This document shows positions 52,947 through 62,028 of a DNA stretch of 64,000 nucleotides, one piece after another; positions within the stretch are counted from its first letter, which is position 1, and every line of letters starts with the position of its first letter. Source of the stretch: Martinezella lusitana (lineage in GTDB: Bacteria; Pseudomonadota; Alphaproteobacteria; Rhizobiales; Rhizobiaceae); contig NZ_FMAF01000011.1 of the NCBI RefSeq assembly GCF_900094565.1, positions 115,837-179,836 of the forward strand, written 5' to 3'. Both the position numbers and the translations under genes were made by a program. Below the pieces are notes generated by a model. That model was not told the DNA's origin and ran no database searches. It saw only the letters and a program-made list of their open reading frames with translations.

Positions 52947-54110
52947 TCAGGTGTTGAAGGAAAAGACAATTGGCTTGGCAAAGAGGCGCGCCCAGGCTTG
53001 GGCGCTCGCGCGCTGAATGGCGACGATGGATGTCCCTTGCGTCCACCAGCCATTGCCGGCAGCGACAATGAGGTCGGGATCCTCGAGCATGGAGTGCAGG
53101 ACCGGCCAGACGATCAGTTGCTCGTAGCAGATCAGTGGCGCTATCCGATGGCCAGCGGCAGTCGCGACAGGATTTTCGAAGACATGTGCCCGCGCACCGC
53201 CGCTCTGAGAGAGCAACGCGCGCCACGGCTGCCACATCGAACCCGGCACCGGCATGCGTTCGCGATAGAGGGTCCGCGCGCCCTTGGTGGAGATAGCGAC
53301 CAGAACATTATCGTATCCGCCCGCATCGATGACGGCCGCGCCGGCGATGACGGTGACGTCAGTTCCCCGCAGAGCTTGCACCCAGAACCGTTCGACGGTG
53401 AGCGTCCAGAAGCCCAGCGAGCTTTCAGGAAGAACAATCGTGCGTGCGCCCCCCGATGCCCGATCCTTCACCGTGGCAATCAGATCACGATGACGCTCGA
53501 TGCTGGAGTCACGGCCGAGCAATGCGCCCATTTCAAGGTCGACCCCCTGCCACGATTCAGCTAGTTTCGGTTCGTCCCAGGTTGCGGCGGACCCGATCCA
53601 AAAGCCTGCCACGACAATCGCGACAGCTGGCCACATGCGGGTTACGAGGCCCACGAGGCCGGCTGTCGCGGCAACCAGTCCCCACCATCCCCATCCCGGA
53701 AAGAGCACGCCCGCCGCGGTGATCGGATGCGCCCATCCGGTTATGCCGAATGGCGGAATGGCCATCAGAGCCGCCGCCAGGAGATAGTGGCACGGACGAA
53801 CACCCGTCCTCTTTGTCCAGAGGACGGTGTGCACGATGATGAAGCCGACGGAAGCACAGAGCCAAAGCAGTAGTCCCGGCCAGAGGTCCGAGGAATAGAA
53901 GGTGGCAACGCCCTGTGGCAATCCATGGGATGCGGCGAGGAAGTAGCCAGCCGAGATCATTGCTGCCGTCAGCCTCGTTCGTGCATGCGCCCAGAGAACC
54001 GGAAACGCGAACGCGGCCGGAAGAAGCAGGACGTGGCCACTCCATCCCACCACTCCGGCGATGACTGAAACGGCAATCAATGCGCCTGGCTGGAGGTGCT
54101 CACGGCGCAC
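52947..54110 (-). CDS. traB: Conjugal transfer protein TraB
   Basis: Membrane protein with about six N-terminal helices and a C-terminal carbon-nitrogen hydrolase-like domain related to apolipoprotein N-acyltransferase: VLPESSLGFW (with the catalytic Glu region), GARTLYRERMPVPGS (Lys position replaced by Arg) and APLICYEQLIVW (with the nucleophile Cys). The frame is open from 54179; GTG 54110 gives MRREHLQPGAL, like other TraB starts, and overlaps traF by 11 bases. Required for efficient Ti transfer in relatives, with no known substrate. Confidence 0.88.
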   Translation of the reverse strand: MRREHLQPGALIAVSVIAGVVGWSGHVLLLPAAFAFPVLWAHARTRLTAAMISAGYFLAASHGLPQGVATFYSSDLWPGLLLWLCASVGFIIVHTVLWTKRTGVRPCHYLLAAALMAIPPFGITGWAHPITAAGVLFPGWGWWGLVAATAGLVGLVTRMWPAVAIVVAGFWIGSAATWDEPKLAESWQGVDLEMGALLGRDSSIERHRDLIATVKDRASGGARTIVLPESSLGFWTLTVERFWVQALRGTDVTVIAGAAVIDAGGYDNVLVAISTKGARTLYRERMPVPGSMWQPWRALLSQSGGARAHVFENPVATAAGHRIAPLICYEQLIVWPVLHSMLEDPDLIVAAGNGWWTQGTSIVAIQRASAQAWARLFAKPIVFSFNT

Positions 54111-54666
54111 AGGTGAGCACCGGTTGCGCCAGGCCGAGGATTCCTGAGGCGGGCAGAGGGCCGAAATAGCGGGAGTCATAGGAGCTCCGGAACGTTGAGT
54201 GGAGAAAGACGCTTTCGTCAGGCACGACCCCGCCGGGATAGGACGTCATTGGCCGGCCGTTGCCGTCCCGTTCAGCCAATTCGGAAAAAGCGATCCGGCG
54301 TCCATCGATCGTCACGTCGGCGTCGATTTCGACATGCTGCCCGGCAACGGCGACGACCGTCTTGATGAGCGGCGCAACGCCGCCCGGGCAGGTGCCGGCG
54401 CGGAGATAGCCACGCTCCCTTGCCTCCCGCATAGCTGTCGTTTGCGGGGGGCAAATGAAGATGAGGTCGCCAGGAGACACAGGGCGATCGAGCGCCACGA
54501 TGCGCCAGAGGCCGAGGGGTTCGCTCGGTGTCAGGTTGATGCGCAAACCGCCGACGATTGCCGTAGCAACACCGCCCCCAACGATGGATGCCGCCAGGGC
54601 CAGGAGCAGGACAGCATGGGTCCTTTGACCGCGTCGCGTCCCAAACGCAAATACGAGTGTCTTCAT
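54100..54666 (-). CDS. traF: Conjugal transfer peptidase TraF (pilin maturation)
   Basis: 188-residue inner-membrane protease of the signal peptidase I family that processes and cyclises TrbC pilin. It has one N-terminal membrane helix (about 18-42), the nucleophile in TPSEPLGLWR (Ser about 49) and the general-base Lys in APLIKTVVA (about residue 102). Its ATG overlaps the traA stop (ATGA) and its end overlaps traB, so the operon is tightly coupled. Confidence 0.93.
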   Translation of the reverse strand: MKTLVFAFGTRRGQRTHAVLLLALAASIVGGGVATAIVGGLRINLTPSEPLGLWRIVALDRPVSPGDLIFICPPQTTAMREARERGYLRAGTCPGGVAPLIKTVVAVAGQHVEIDADVTIDGRRIAFSELAERDGNGRPMTSYPGGVVPDESVFLHSTFRSSYDSRYFGPLPASGILGLAQPVLTCAP

Positions 54667-57600
54667 TTGAGCGAGAGCCCCTGGCTCTTCGTCTGGCGCA
54701 GCGTCTCCGCCTGCTTCAGCGCCTCGGTCGTGCGCTCATGCGCGGCGAGCTGCTGCACCGTCCGCATCGAATTCCACGCCGCTCGCACCTCCGCTTTCTG
54801 TCCGGCTGTCATTCCCGGAGTGACGGCATTGAACGTCTGCCCGTTGGGGTCCTTCGCAGCGAGTGACAGGAAAGTTCGCTCGCCGAAACGCTCCGAGACA
54901 GCCTTTGCGAAACCCTCCAGTTCCGCCTTCACCATTTTGTCGGCGAGCGCATATTCGAGGCCGGCGGGCAGGTCGTTCCGGTCGATCGCATCGCGAACGC
55001 GTTCCAACGTTTGTTTTGCGTTTGGCGACAGCGCGGGAATATCGATCGAGACCTTCAGACGGACAGCGCGTTCTTCGACCTCGAATTTGCGTTCCGCCTC
55101 CGCCCGCTGACGCAGGTAGCGCTCAAGGTTGCGGGCCAGGGCCGGCGCATTCGTTTGAGCCTTTTCTCGCTCCTGCTTGTCGGCGTGGCTGGCGAGAATC
55201 CCGTTCTTGCCCTTCAGCGCGCCGAAGCTTTCGGGCTGCGATCCGATCTTGGCTATCGTGGATTTCGCAACGGTCTCGTCCTTCAGCATCGCGTCGACAT
55301 TGACGGCCTTGAACGCGCTTTCCGGCTGGGCGTAGACGAGGTGGAAGCGGGTCGAGACCTCCTCCCATTGCTTCTTCAATCCCGGATCGGCTGCGACCTT
55401 GTCCTCTATCGCCTGGTCGAACGATCTGGCGAAGCTTGTGATGCCCGAGACCATCGGCTTTGCCTCCTTGGTGCTGTTTTGGGTTGGGGACTGCGCGGCG
55501 CCGCGGACGAGTCCGAGCTTGCCGGCGACGGCGGCAAGGCGGAGACCGAGATTGGCAAGTTTTTGCTTCTGACTGACGACCCATTCCAGCCGGTCGCGAA
55601 CCAGGGTGCGGGCGACATTGACGAAATTGAGACCGCGGGCTTCGGCAAACTGAAGCGCTTGGCGGTAGAAGGCGCTCTTCTCGTAATCGAGCGTCGTTTC
55701 CTTCGCATTCCTTCGCGACAGGATTGGGATCAGCCCGCCGTTCCTCGCGAAGGATCTGCGGCCGTAGTAGACGGCCAAATCCTCGCGATGACGGGTCATG
55801 GCGACATAGGTGAGATGGCGGTCGAGCGAAAGGGAAGCGAGCACCTTGACCTGGTCGACCGTCGCACCCTGGCTCTTGTGGATCGTCGTGGCATAGCCGT
55901 GGTCGAGGTTGTTGTAGAAGCGATCTTCGACCAGCACGTGGCGGGCATTCTCCCCATCACCGATCAGCGCGGTGATGCGCCCCGGTCCTACTTCCACGAC
56001 CTTGGCCAGCATGCCGTTCTTTACGCCGAGCGATCCCTCGTTCTTCAGGAACACGATCTGGTCGCCGACGGCGAAGTTGCGTTCGCCATCAGCGGTCTTG
56101 AACATGTTTCCCTGATCGAGAACCCCACGTTCGATGAGTTTGATCCGCGCCATCTGGTTGAGCATGCGGACGTCACGGCGCAGATGAGCGAGGATCAGCG
56201 ACGTCTTCGCCGGATCGTAGTCGTGGTCCCACGCAGCGATGAGGTTGTCGACAGCGTCGGCTTTGAGATCCGCTCCGATGACCCTGCCATTGGCGCGATA
56301 GGCGTCGACCGCCTTGCCGACCTTACCGCGTGCTAGATCAAGCGAAGCGTCACGCATCCATTGCTGGCGCTGGCGGTAGATGGTTTCGAGTTCGGCATAG
56401 CCGATGCGATCGGCAATGGCGCGAAAGGCGGCACCTGCCTCGATCGGTTGAAGCTGCTCGGGATCGCCGACGAGAACGAGCTTGGCGCCAGTCTTCGTCA
56501 CCGCTTCGACGAACAGCGCCATCTGCCGAGATGACACCATGCCGGCCTCGTCGAGAACGAAAACCGTCTTGCTATCGAGCTGATCCCGCCCTTGGTTCCA
56601 GCGCAGCTCCCATGACGCAAGCGTGCGCGAGATGATGCCCGCTTCCTTCTCCAGGCCCTCGGCCGCCTTGCCGGCAAGTGCGCCGCCGACGACGTGATAG
56701 CCGGCCGCTTCCCATGCCTCGCGTGCCGCCTTCATCATCGTCGTCTTGCCGGCGCCGGCACGGCCGATCACGGCGGCGATCCGCTCAGGTCCCGCCACAT
56801 GTTCGATCGCCGTTTTCTGCTCATCCGAAAGACGCTCATGGCGCTCGAATGTCGCCGCCAGCACTGCCTCGCGAACGCCATGCGACGATCGCTGAGACAG
56901 CCAGACGGCGCGATTGGCCATCTCGGCTTCGAGCCGGATCATGTCGCGCGTCGTGTATTTGGCCGGCACTCGGATGCCGCTGGCAAGGTCGATCCGCTCG
57001 CGCTCGATGCGGAAGGTTTCGGGGCAGAGCAAGATCCTCACCATCAGGCTTTGGAACAGCACCGCGTCGTCGACGTAACGGTGCAGGATTTTAGCCACGT
57101 CCCGTTCGTCAAAGACGCTCTTCTCCCGCATGATCAGGGCAAGCACGAGCTCAGGATTCCTGTCGATCCGCCTGACATTTTCGCTCCGCCTCGCCTCCTG
57201 CAGTTCGAGACGCTCGAGCTCGACCGGCTCGGACGCACCATCGGATTTTCGTTCGATCGCCTTCGTGCCGACGCCGAGATGGATGGTCGGTTCCAGGTCA
57301 ATTCCCTGCTTCTCGAAGGAGCGGCCATCGACGCGGATGTCGAGACCCGCAAGGGCCAGGTGCCGGTTCTGGCAGGCAAACCATCCGTCCCGAAACAGGT
57401 TGAAATCGTCGATGCTTCCGGCCCAGAGCTCATAGACGATCTTGCCGGCATCGTTGCGGATCGAATTGCCGTCTGGCCCCGTTACCGGGACCTTCTTAGC
57501 GCCAAACCCATCCGCAGTCAGTGGCCGCAACGTCGTCATGAGATGGACATGCGGATTGCCCGGTGCGTCGTGATAGACCCAGTCCGCGACCATGCCCTTC

Positions 57601-57974
57601 GCCGTGATGTGCTGCTCGACGAAATCCCGCACCAGCGCAACGTTCTGCTCGGGCGTCAACTCGATCGGCAAGGCGATCGTCACATCCTTGGCGAGCTGGG
57701 CGTCGGAGCGTTTCTCGAAATCTTCGACCTTGTTCCAGAACGCTTCCGAGGCGCCGCCCACCGATCGATCCGCAATCATCGCGCGCAGCCATTCCGGCGC
57801 ATCGGCGGGGATGACGAACTCTTCGTGGAGCAAACCCTGCTTGCGGGTGTAGTCGATCGTCCGCGCCTCGCGCTCATACTCCATCTTGGAGCAGTGCCGG
57901 TAGGCCGCCGACAGCACCGCGCTGCGGCCGGAGCCGCGGGCGACGACGCTGACGGAGAAATGGGGGACGGCCAC
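54663..57974 (-). CDS. traA: Relaxase-helicase TraA (MobQ type)
   Basis: 1103-residue bifunctional transfer protein. The N-terminal relaxase (MobA/MobL type) has AAYRHCSKMEYE with the nicking-Tyr region and GNPHVHLMTT with metal-binding His residues near 145-150. The central superfamily 1 helicase has Walker A IGRAGAGKTT near residue 403, VFVLDEAGMVSS, ATTIHKSQGATVDQV and YVAMTRHRED. The C-terminal 300 residues are helical. It nicks oriT, which lies about 85 bases upstream of its start, and pilots the strand through the Trb channel. Confidence 0.96.
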   Translation of the reverse strand: MAVPHFSVSVVARGSGRSAVLSAAYRHCSKMEYEREARTIDYTRKQGLLHEEFVIPADAPEWLRAMIADRSVGGASEAFWNKVEDFEKRSDAQLAKDVTIALPIELTPEQNVALVRDFVEQHITAKGMVADWVYHDAPGNPHVHLMTTLRPLTADGFGAKKVPVTGPDGNSIRNDAGKIVYELWAGSIDDFNLFRDGWFACQNRHLALAGLDIRVDGRSFEKQGIDLEPTIHLGVGTKAIERKSDGASEPVELERLELQEARRSENVRRIDRNPELVLALIMREKSVFDERDVAKILHRYVDDAVLFQSLMVRILLCPETFRIERERIDLASGIRVPAKYTTRDMIRLEAEMANRAVWLSQRSSHGVREAVLAATFERHERLSDEQKTAIEHVAGPERIAAVIGRAGAGKTTMMKAAREAWEAAGYHVVGGALAGKAAEGLEKEAGIISRTLASWELRWNQGRDQLDSKTVFVLDEAGMVSSRQMALFVEAVTKTGAKLVLVGDPEQLQPIEAGAAFRAIADRIGYAELETIYRQRQQWMRDASLDLARGKVGKAVDAYRANGRVIGADLKADAVDNLIAAWDHDYDPAKTSLILAHLRRDVRMLNQMARIKLIERGVLDQGNMFKTADGERNFAVGDQIVFLKNEGSLGVKNGMLAKVVEVGPGRITALIGDGENARHVLVEDRFYNNLDHGYATTIHKSQGATVDQVKVLASLSLDRHLTYVAMTRHREDLAVYYGRRSFARNGGLIPILSRRNAKETTLDYEKSAFYRQALQFAEARGLNFVNVARTLVRDRLEWVVSQKQKLANLGLRLAAVAGKLGLVRGAAQSPTQNSTKEAKPMVSGITSFARSFDQAIEDKVAADPGLKKQWEEVSTRFHLVYAQPESAFKAVNVDAMLKDETVAKSTIAKIGSQPESFGALKGKNGILASHADKQEREKAQTNAPALARNLERYLRQRAEAERKFEVEERAVRLKVSIDIPALSPNAKQTLERVRDAIDRNDLPAGLEYALADKMVKAELEGFAKAVSERFGERTFLSLAAKDPNGQTFNAVTPGMTAGQKAEVRAAWNSMRTVQQLAAHERTTEALKQAETLRQTKSQGLSLK

Positions 57975-58047
57975 GGCGGAGTTCTTTCCCGGTTGCGAAC
58001 AATATCAACGGGTTCGTCGGGAGCGGCAGGCCCCGCCAGGGCCTAAA

Positions 58048-58092
58048 AGCAGGGCGTCGCGGCAGCGACGTATAATTGCGCCCTTCGGATCC
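58048..58092. other. oriT: Origin of transfer (oriT)
   Basis: The inverted repeat CGTCGC (58055-58060) GGCA GCGACG (58065-58070) is followed at once by TATAATTGCGCCCTT (58071-58085). This is the arrangement of Ti-plasmid and RSF1010-type origins, whose nick region contains T-A-A-x-T-G-C-G-C-C-C-T. It lies between the divergent traA and traC genes, the usual position, and matches the MobQ-type TraA. Confidence 0.85.
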
Positions 58093-58229
58093 GCTCCTTC
58101 GGAACGGCCGGGATCATTCACCAAAGCATCGCCGCTGGCGATTGCATGATCCGCCTAGTGCGTTCCGCGCGTCGATCGGGAAGACTGGCCTCGCAAGACA
58201 AAGCTTTCTCACCCAGGAGTCATCAGCAC

Positions 58230-58526
58230 ATGAAGAAGCCATCCTCGAAAATCCGCGACGAAATCGCCAAGCTCCAAGAGCAACTCAAGGCGGCCGAGAC
58301 CCGGGAGGCTGAGCGCATCGGCCGGATCGCGCTCAAGGCAGGTCTCGGCGAAATCGAAGTCGATGAGACAACGCTGCAGGCAGCCTTCGAGGACCTGGCG
58401 AAGCGGTTTCGCGGAGGAAAGGTCGCTGCAACCGGAGGGAAGAAGGTGGGTAGCGCCGGCGAAAGCAGCGCATCGTCCACGCAGGACGCGGCTGGCGCGA
58501 CTGCGGGCGGGACTGCTGAGGCTTGA
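58230..58526 (+). CDS. traC: Conjugal transfer protein TraC
   Basis: 98-residue basic/acidic helical protein, first gene of the traCDG operon. MKKPSSKIRDEIAKLQEQLKAAETREAERIGRIALKAGL is a coiled-coil-like start, GLGEIEVDETTLQAAFEDLAKRF the conserved TraC core, and the tail is Gly/Ala/Ser-rich. It probably assists relaxosome assembly at oriT. CCAGGAG precedes the ATG. Confidence 0.9.
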   Translation: MKKPSSKIRDEIAKLQEQLKAAETREAERIGRIALKAGLGEIEVDETTLQAAFEDLAKRFRGGKVAATGGKKVGSAGESSASSTQDAAGATAGGTAEA

Positions 58527-58530
58527 GCGG

Positions 58531-58746
58531 ATGGCGCGCACGGCGACTTCCGACGCCCGCAAGAAGGACACGCGGGAAAAGATCGAGCTTGGCGGCCTCA
58601 TCGTCAAGGCCGGGTTTCGCTACGAGAAGCGGGCGCTGCTGCTCGGGCTTCTCATCGATGCCGCCGGCCGGCTGAAGGGAGATCAGCAGGAGCGCCTTCG
58701 GCTCACCGCGATTGGTGCTGCGGCGTTCGGAGAGAGCGATGAATAG
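58531..58746 (+). CDS. traD: Conjugal transfer protein TraD
   Basis: 71-residue protein of the Ti-type TraD family: DARKKDTREKIELGGLIVKAGFRYEKRALLLGLL is its conserved core. It is small and basic at the N-terminus and likely acts with TraC and TraG at oriT. ATG 58531 is 4 bases after the traC stop. It overlaps the traG start by 8 bases. Confidence 0.9.
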   Translation: MARTATSDARKKDTREKIELGGLIVKAGFRYEKRALLLGLLIDAAGRLKGDQQERLRLTAIGAAAFGESDE

Positions 58747-60712
58747 AATCGTTCTATACGTCGCACCCTGCGCATTGATGATGCTGACGGCAGTCGGCAT
58801 GGCGGGGGTCGAACACTGGCTTTCCGCCTTCGGCAAGAGCGATGCCGCAAAACAGATGCTCGGCCGGGCGGGCATCGCTCTGCCCTATGTCGTCGCCTCC
58901 CTCGTCGGCATCGTCTTCCTGTTTGCGGTGGCCGGCTCAGCCAGGATTAGGTCAGCCGGTTGGGGCGTTTTCACGGGCGCGATCGCCACGCTCGTCGTCG
59001 CGATCCTGCGTGAGACGATACGGCTCTCCGCGTTCCGGGGCGAGGTGCCGGCCGGCAAGTCGATCCTGAACTATCTCGATCCCGCAACGACGATCGGCGC
59101 GGCCGCCGTGCTGATGTCCGTGTTGTTCGGCATGCGGGTGGCGATCGCCGGCAACGCCGCTTTCGCCAGGTCCGAGCCGAAACGCATTTACGGCAAGCGG
59201 GCTCTGCACGGCGAGGCCGACTGGATGAAGCTGTCGCAAGCCGAAAAGCTGTTTGACGCGGATGGCGGCATGGTCATCGGCGAGCGCTACCGGGTCGATA
59301 GGGACAGCGTCGCGGCATACGCGTTTCGCGCCGACAGCGCCGAGACGTGGGGAGCAGGCGGGACCTCACCACTGCTCTGCTTCGACGGCTCGTTCGGCTC
59401 GTCGCACGGCATCGTCTTCGCCGGCTCCGGCGGCTTCAAGACGACATCGGTCACGATCCCGACGGCGCTCAAATGGGGCGGGGCGCTCGTCGTCCTCGAC
59501 CCGTCGAATGAGGTCGCTCCGATGGTGTCGAAGCACCGTGGCGACGCCGACCGAGATGTCTTTGTCCTCGATCCGAAGCGCTCGGAGATCGGCTTCAACG
59601 CGCTCGACTGGATCGGCCGGTTCGGCGGAACGAAAGAGGAGGATATCGCCTCGGTCGCCTCCTGGATCATGAGCGATAGCGGCGGCGCGCGCGGCGTTCG
59701 TGATGATTTCTTCCGCGCCTCGGCCTTGCAGCTGCTGACAGCGCTGATTGCCGATGTTTGCCTCTCCGGCCACACGCCGGAGAACGACCAGACGCTTCGG
59801 CAGGTGCGCAAGAACCTCTCCGAGCCGGAGCCGAAACTGCGGGAGCGGCTGCAGTCGATCTACGACAACTCAGACTCGGACTTCGTGAAGGAAAATGTCG
59901 CGGCTTTCGTCAACATGACGCCCGAGACCTTTTCCGGCGTCTACGCCAACGCGGTCAAGGAAACACATTGGTTGTCCTATCCGAACTACGCCGCCCTGGT
60001 CTCGGGTACGAGCTTTACGACGCAAGATCTTGGAGAGGGAAAGACCGACATCTTCATCAATGTCGATCTCAAGACGCTGGAAACGCATTCGGGCCTGGCG
60101 CGCGTCATCATCGGCTCGTTCCTGAACGCGATTTATAACCGCAATGGGCAAATGGAGGGCAGGACTCTCTTTCTCCTCGATGAGGTCGCGCGCCTCGGCT
60201 ACATGCGCATCCTTGAGACAGCCCGCGACGCCGGTCGGAAATACGGCATCACGCTCCTCATGATCTACCAGTCGATCGGCCAGATGCGCGAGACCTATGG
60301 CGGTCGCGACGCGGCAAGCAAATGGTTCGAAAGCGCGAGCTGGATTTCCTTTGCCGCCATCAACGATCCCGAAACCGCCGATTACATCTCGCGCCGTTGC
60401 GGCATGACGACGGTCGAGATCGACCAGGTCAGCCGCAGTTCTCAGGCGAGGGGATCGTCTCGCACACGATCGAAGCAACTGGCCGCCAGACCTCTGATCC
60501 AGCCTCATGAGGTCCTGCGCATGCGTGCCGACGAGCAGATCGTCTTCACGGCGGGGAACGCACCGCTGAGATGCGGCCGTGCCATCTGGTTCCGGCGAGA
60601 GGATATGAAGAGGTGCGTCGGGACGAACAAGTTTCACCAGCTCAAAGGCAGGCCCGACGCGCATCCGATCGAGCCGGCGCGCAGTGCAACGAGCAAGGCC
60701 GATCGAGCATAA
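58739..60712 (+). CDS. traG: Coupling protein TraG (VirD4 family)
   Basis: 657-residue ATPase that connects the relaxosome with the mating channel. Membrane helices lie at about 8-28, 50-72 and 78-98. Walker A is FAGSGGFKTTSV near residue 225 and Walker B LFLLDEVARLG near 480, followed by LLMIYQSIGQ. The start codon lies inside traD. The stop TAA shares a base with a following small ATG (TAATG). Confidence 0.96.
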   Translation: MNRIVLYVAPCALMMLTAVGMAGVEHWLSAFGKSDAAKQMLGRAGIALPYVVASLVGIVFLFAVAGSARIRSAGWGVFTGAIATLVVAILRETIRLSAFRGEVPAGKSILNYLDPATTIGAAAVLMSVLFGMRVAIAGNAAFARSEPKRIYGKRALHGEADWMKLSQAEKLFDADGGMVIGERYRVDRDSVAAYAFRADSAETWGAGGTSPLLCFDGSFGSSHGIVFAGSGGFKTTSVTIPTALKWGGALVVLDPSNEVAPMVSKHRGDADRDVFVLDPKRSEIGFNALDWIGRFGGTKEEDIASVASWIMSDSGGARGVRDDFFRASALQLLTALIADVCLSGHTPENDQTLRQVRKNLSEPEPKLRERLQSIYDNSDSDFVKENVAAFVNMTPETFSGVYANAVKETHWLSYPNYAALVSGTSFTTQDLGEGKTDIFINVDLKTLETHSGLARVIIGSFLNAIYNRNGQMEGRTLFLLDEVARLGYMRILETARDAGRKYGITLLMIYQSIGQMRETYGGRDAASKWFESASWISFAAINDPETADYISRRCGMTTVEIDQVSRSSQARGSSRTRSKQLAARPLIQPHEVLRMRADEQIVFTAGNAPLRCGRAIWFRREDMKRCVGTNKFHQLKGRPDAHPIEPARSATSKADRA

Positions 60713-60825
60713 TGAAGAGTATCGGAGAAATCAGCATAGCGGCCGCCCAACGGGCGGGATTTCGGGAATTCTCGTCGTGCGAGGGGCGGGAAACAGCGCA
60801 GCCGCAGGAGCCTCAACTTGAGTAA
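60712..60825 (+). CDS. Possible 37-residue protein coupled to traG
   Basis: Open frame starting in a TAATG overlap with the traG stop and ending at 60825. It reads MKSIGEISIAAAQRAGFREF and ends in a Glu/Pro/Gln-rich tail. No family known. The overlap is the main support; it has no independent ribosome binding site. Confidence 0.3.
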   Translation: MKSIGEISIAAAQRAGFREFSSCEGRETAQPQEPQLE

Positions 60826-60876
60826 CCCGAAGGGGAGGCGGGACCGACTGCGCCCCGCCTGCGCACACCATCCTGC

Positions 60877-60899
60877 CGGCCCGACTTCAGGTCGGGCCG
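60877..60899. terminator. Hairpin downstream of traG
   Basis: Perfect 9-base stem CGGCCCGAC (60877-60885) and GTCGGGCCG (60891-60899) with a 5-base loop. It lacks a long T-run, so it is a weak terminator or an RNA-stabilising hairpin at the end of traCDG. Confidence 0.45.
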
Positions 60900-60957
60900 T
60901 AAACGCAGATGAAACCAGGTCCGAGATAGCTTGAGGCAAACAGAAGAGGACGGGCAA

Positions 60958-61227
60958 GTGGCGAAATCGAATGTGGTTCCGTTAAGAAGGCCGCGGAAGT
61001 CCGGCAGTAGGAATGATCGATATCGCCTGCGGGGAAAGTCACCCCAGTCCGGACAGAAAGGTCCGCGCACATCGCTGATGGCGTTGATCTCAGCCATCAT
61101 TGTTGCTGCTGGAGGCTGGTTTGCCTTCGGCGGCGGCGATCTCTCTGGCGTACTCGCTTTGGCCAGAACGCCGGCGGCAGATAGATTGGCGGCCGCGTTT
61201 GCGTTTTGCGCGAGAGCGCGCGCATGA
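60958..61227 (+). CDS. N-terminal membrane part of a split nuclease gene
   Basis: 89-residue product from GTG 60958: a basic N-terminus (VVPLRRPRKSGSRNDRYRLR), one membrane helix (about residues 40-56, LMALISAIIVAAGGWFAF) and a tail ending AFCARARA. Related rhizobial plasmid proteins that I recall carry this same head fused to a thermonuclease domain. Here the frame ends in a TGA that overlaps the ATG of the nuclease part as ATGA, next to a GCGCGCGC run. Either the gene was split by a 2-base insertion and is now translated by coupling, or it is broken. Confidence 0.6.
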   Translation: MAKSNVVPLRRPRKSGSRNDRYRLRGKSPQSGQKGPRTSLMALISAIIVAAGGWFAFGGGDLSGVLALARTPAADRLAAAFAFCARARA

Positions 61228-61535
61228 ACTGCGTCGTCGACGGCGATACCTTCTGGTTCGAGGGCCAGAAAATCCGCATCGCGGATATCGACACGCCGGA
61301 ACTCAGCCCGCCGCGCTGCGAAGCGGAACGCATCAAGGGCGAGGCGGCGAAGGCACGCCTGCTGGCGCTGCTGAATGCCGGCAACTTCTCGCTTTCCGCT
61401 GGCTTGCGCGATGAAGACAAGTATGGTCGCAAGCTCCGGACCGTAACACGATCCGGGCACTCGATCGGGGACAGACTTGTCGATGAGGGCCTCGCCAGGC
61501 GCTGGGACGGTGCCAGACATGGATGGTGCGGCTGA
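61224..61535 (+). CDS. Thermonuclease (SNase)-like domain protein
   Basis: 103-residue staphylococcal-nuclease-like domain: VVDGDTFWF holds the first metal-binding Asp, RIADIDTPEL the catalytic Arg-type segment, and DKYGRKLRTV the conserved Lys/Tyr/Gly/Arg block. It lacks its own signal peptide or membrane anchor because these are in the preceding overlapping frame (60958-61227). A frame upstream starting at TTG 61206 is possible. Probably part of the same original protein as its neighbour. Confidence 0.72.
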   Translation: MNCVVDGDTFWFEGQKIRIADIDTPELSPPRCEAERIKGEAAKARLLALLNAGNFSLSAGLRDEDKYGRKLRTVTRSGHSIGDRLVDEGLARRWDGARHGWCG

Positions 61536-61738
61536 GGACCCGCGAGAGGATCGTTGCCGGATGGCCGAAACCGCCCGGCGGGTTCGGGGAGCGTGAGCGA
61601 GTAGAGCCGTGCGCCGAAGGCGTCTCGCACCAAGCCTGTCTCGTCCCCTCGCTTATCATCACCGTCGTGAATCGATCAGCGCCGACCGATTCATAAGTGT
61701 CGTTGGACGCGTTTCCCGGGGTCGGCGATTCTACCCTC

Positions 61739-61996
61739 ATGATCGCGCAACCCTACCATCTTTATGTCGAACGCACCGATGTAGCGAAGAACATGGCGCG
61801 CTATTATGCCATGTCAATCGAGCCGAACCTGTTCGGGGACGTCTGTCTCCTGCGCAAATGGGGCCGCATCGGAAGCAAGGGACAGATGATGATCCATCAT
61901 TTCGGTCGGGAAGAGGAAGCTGTAGACCTGTTCCTCGATCTGCTCCGACGAAAGCGCAAGCGCGGCTATCGTCCGCGCGCCTCAGTGGCACAATGA
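61739..61996 (+). CDS. WGR domain protein
   Basis: 85-residue protein that is essentially one WGR domain: YHLYVERTDVAKNMARYYAMSIEPNLFG then LLRKWGRIGSKGQ with the Trp-Gly-Arg core. WGR domains bind nucleic acid and in bacteria are common as small plasmid proteins. ATG 61739 is preferred; the frame is open from GTG 61697, which adds residues not belonging to the domain. No good ribosome binding site for either. Confidence 0.8.
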   Translation: MIAQPYHLYVERTDVAKNMARYYAMSIEPNLFGDVCLLRKWGRIGSKGQMMIHHFGREEEAVDLFLDLLRRKRKRGYRPRASVAQ

Positions 61997-61998
61997 GA

Positions 61999-62020
61999 AC
62001 GGCCCGCCGAAGCGGGCCGT
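61999..62020. terminator. Bidirectional hairpin between convergent small genes
   Basis: Perfect 9-base stem ACGGCCCGC (61999-62007) and GCGGGCCGT (62012-62020) with a CGAA loop, between the ends of the WGR gene and the convergent 57-residue gene. No T-run on either side, so termination strength is uncertain. Confidence 0.5.
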
Positions 62021-62028
62021 AAGGCGCC

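Noticed and set aside
56694..58046. 450-residue open frame on the plus strand, and another of 441 residues at 55011-56336
   Set aside because: Both are antisense to traA, whose relaxase and helicase motifs are unambiguous; they would also run across oriT.
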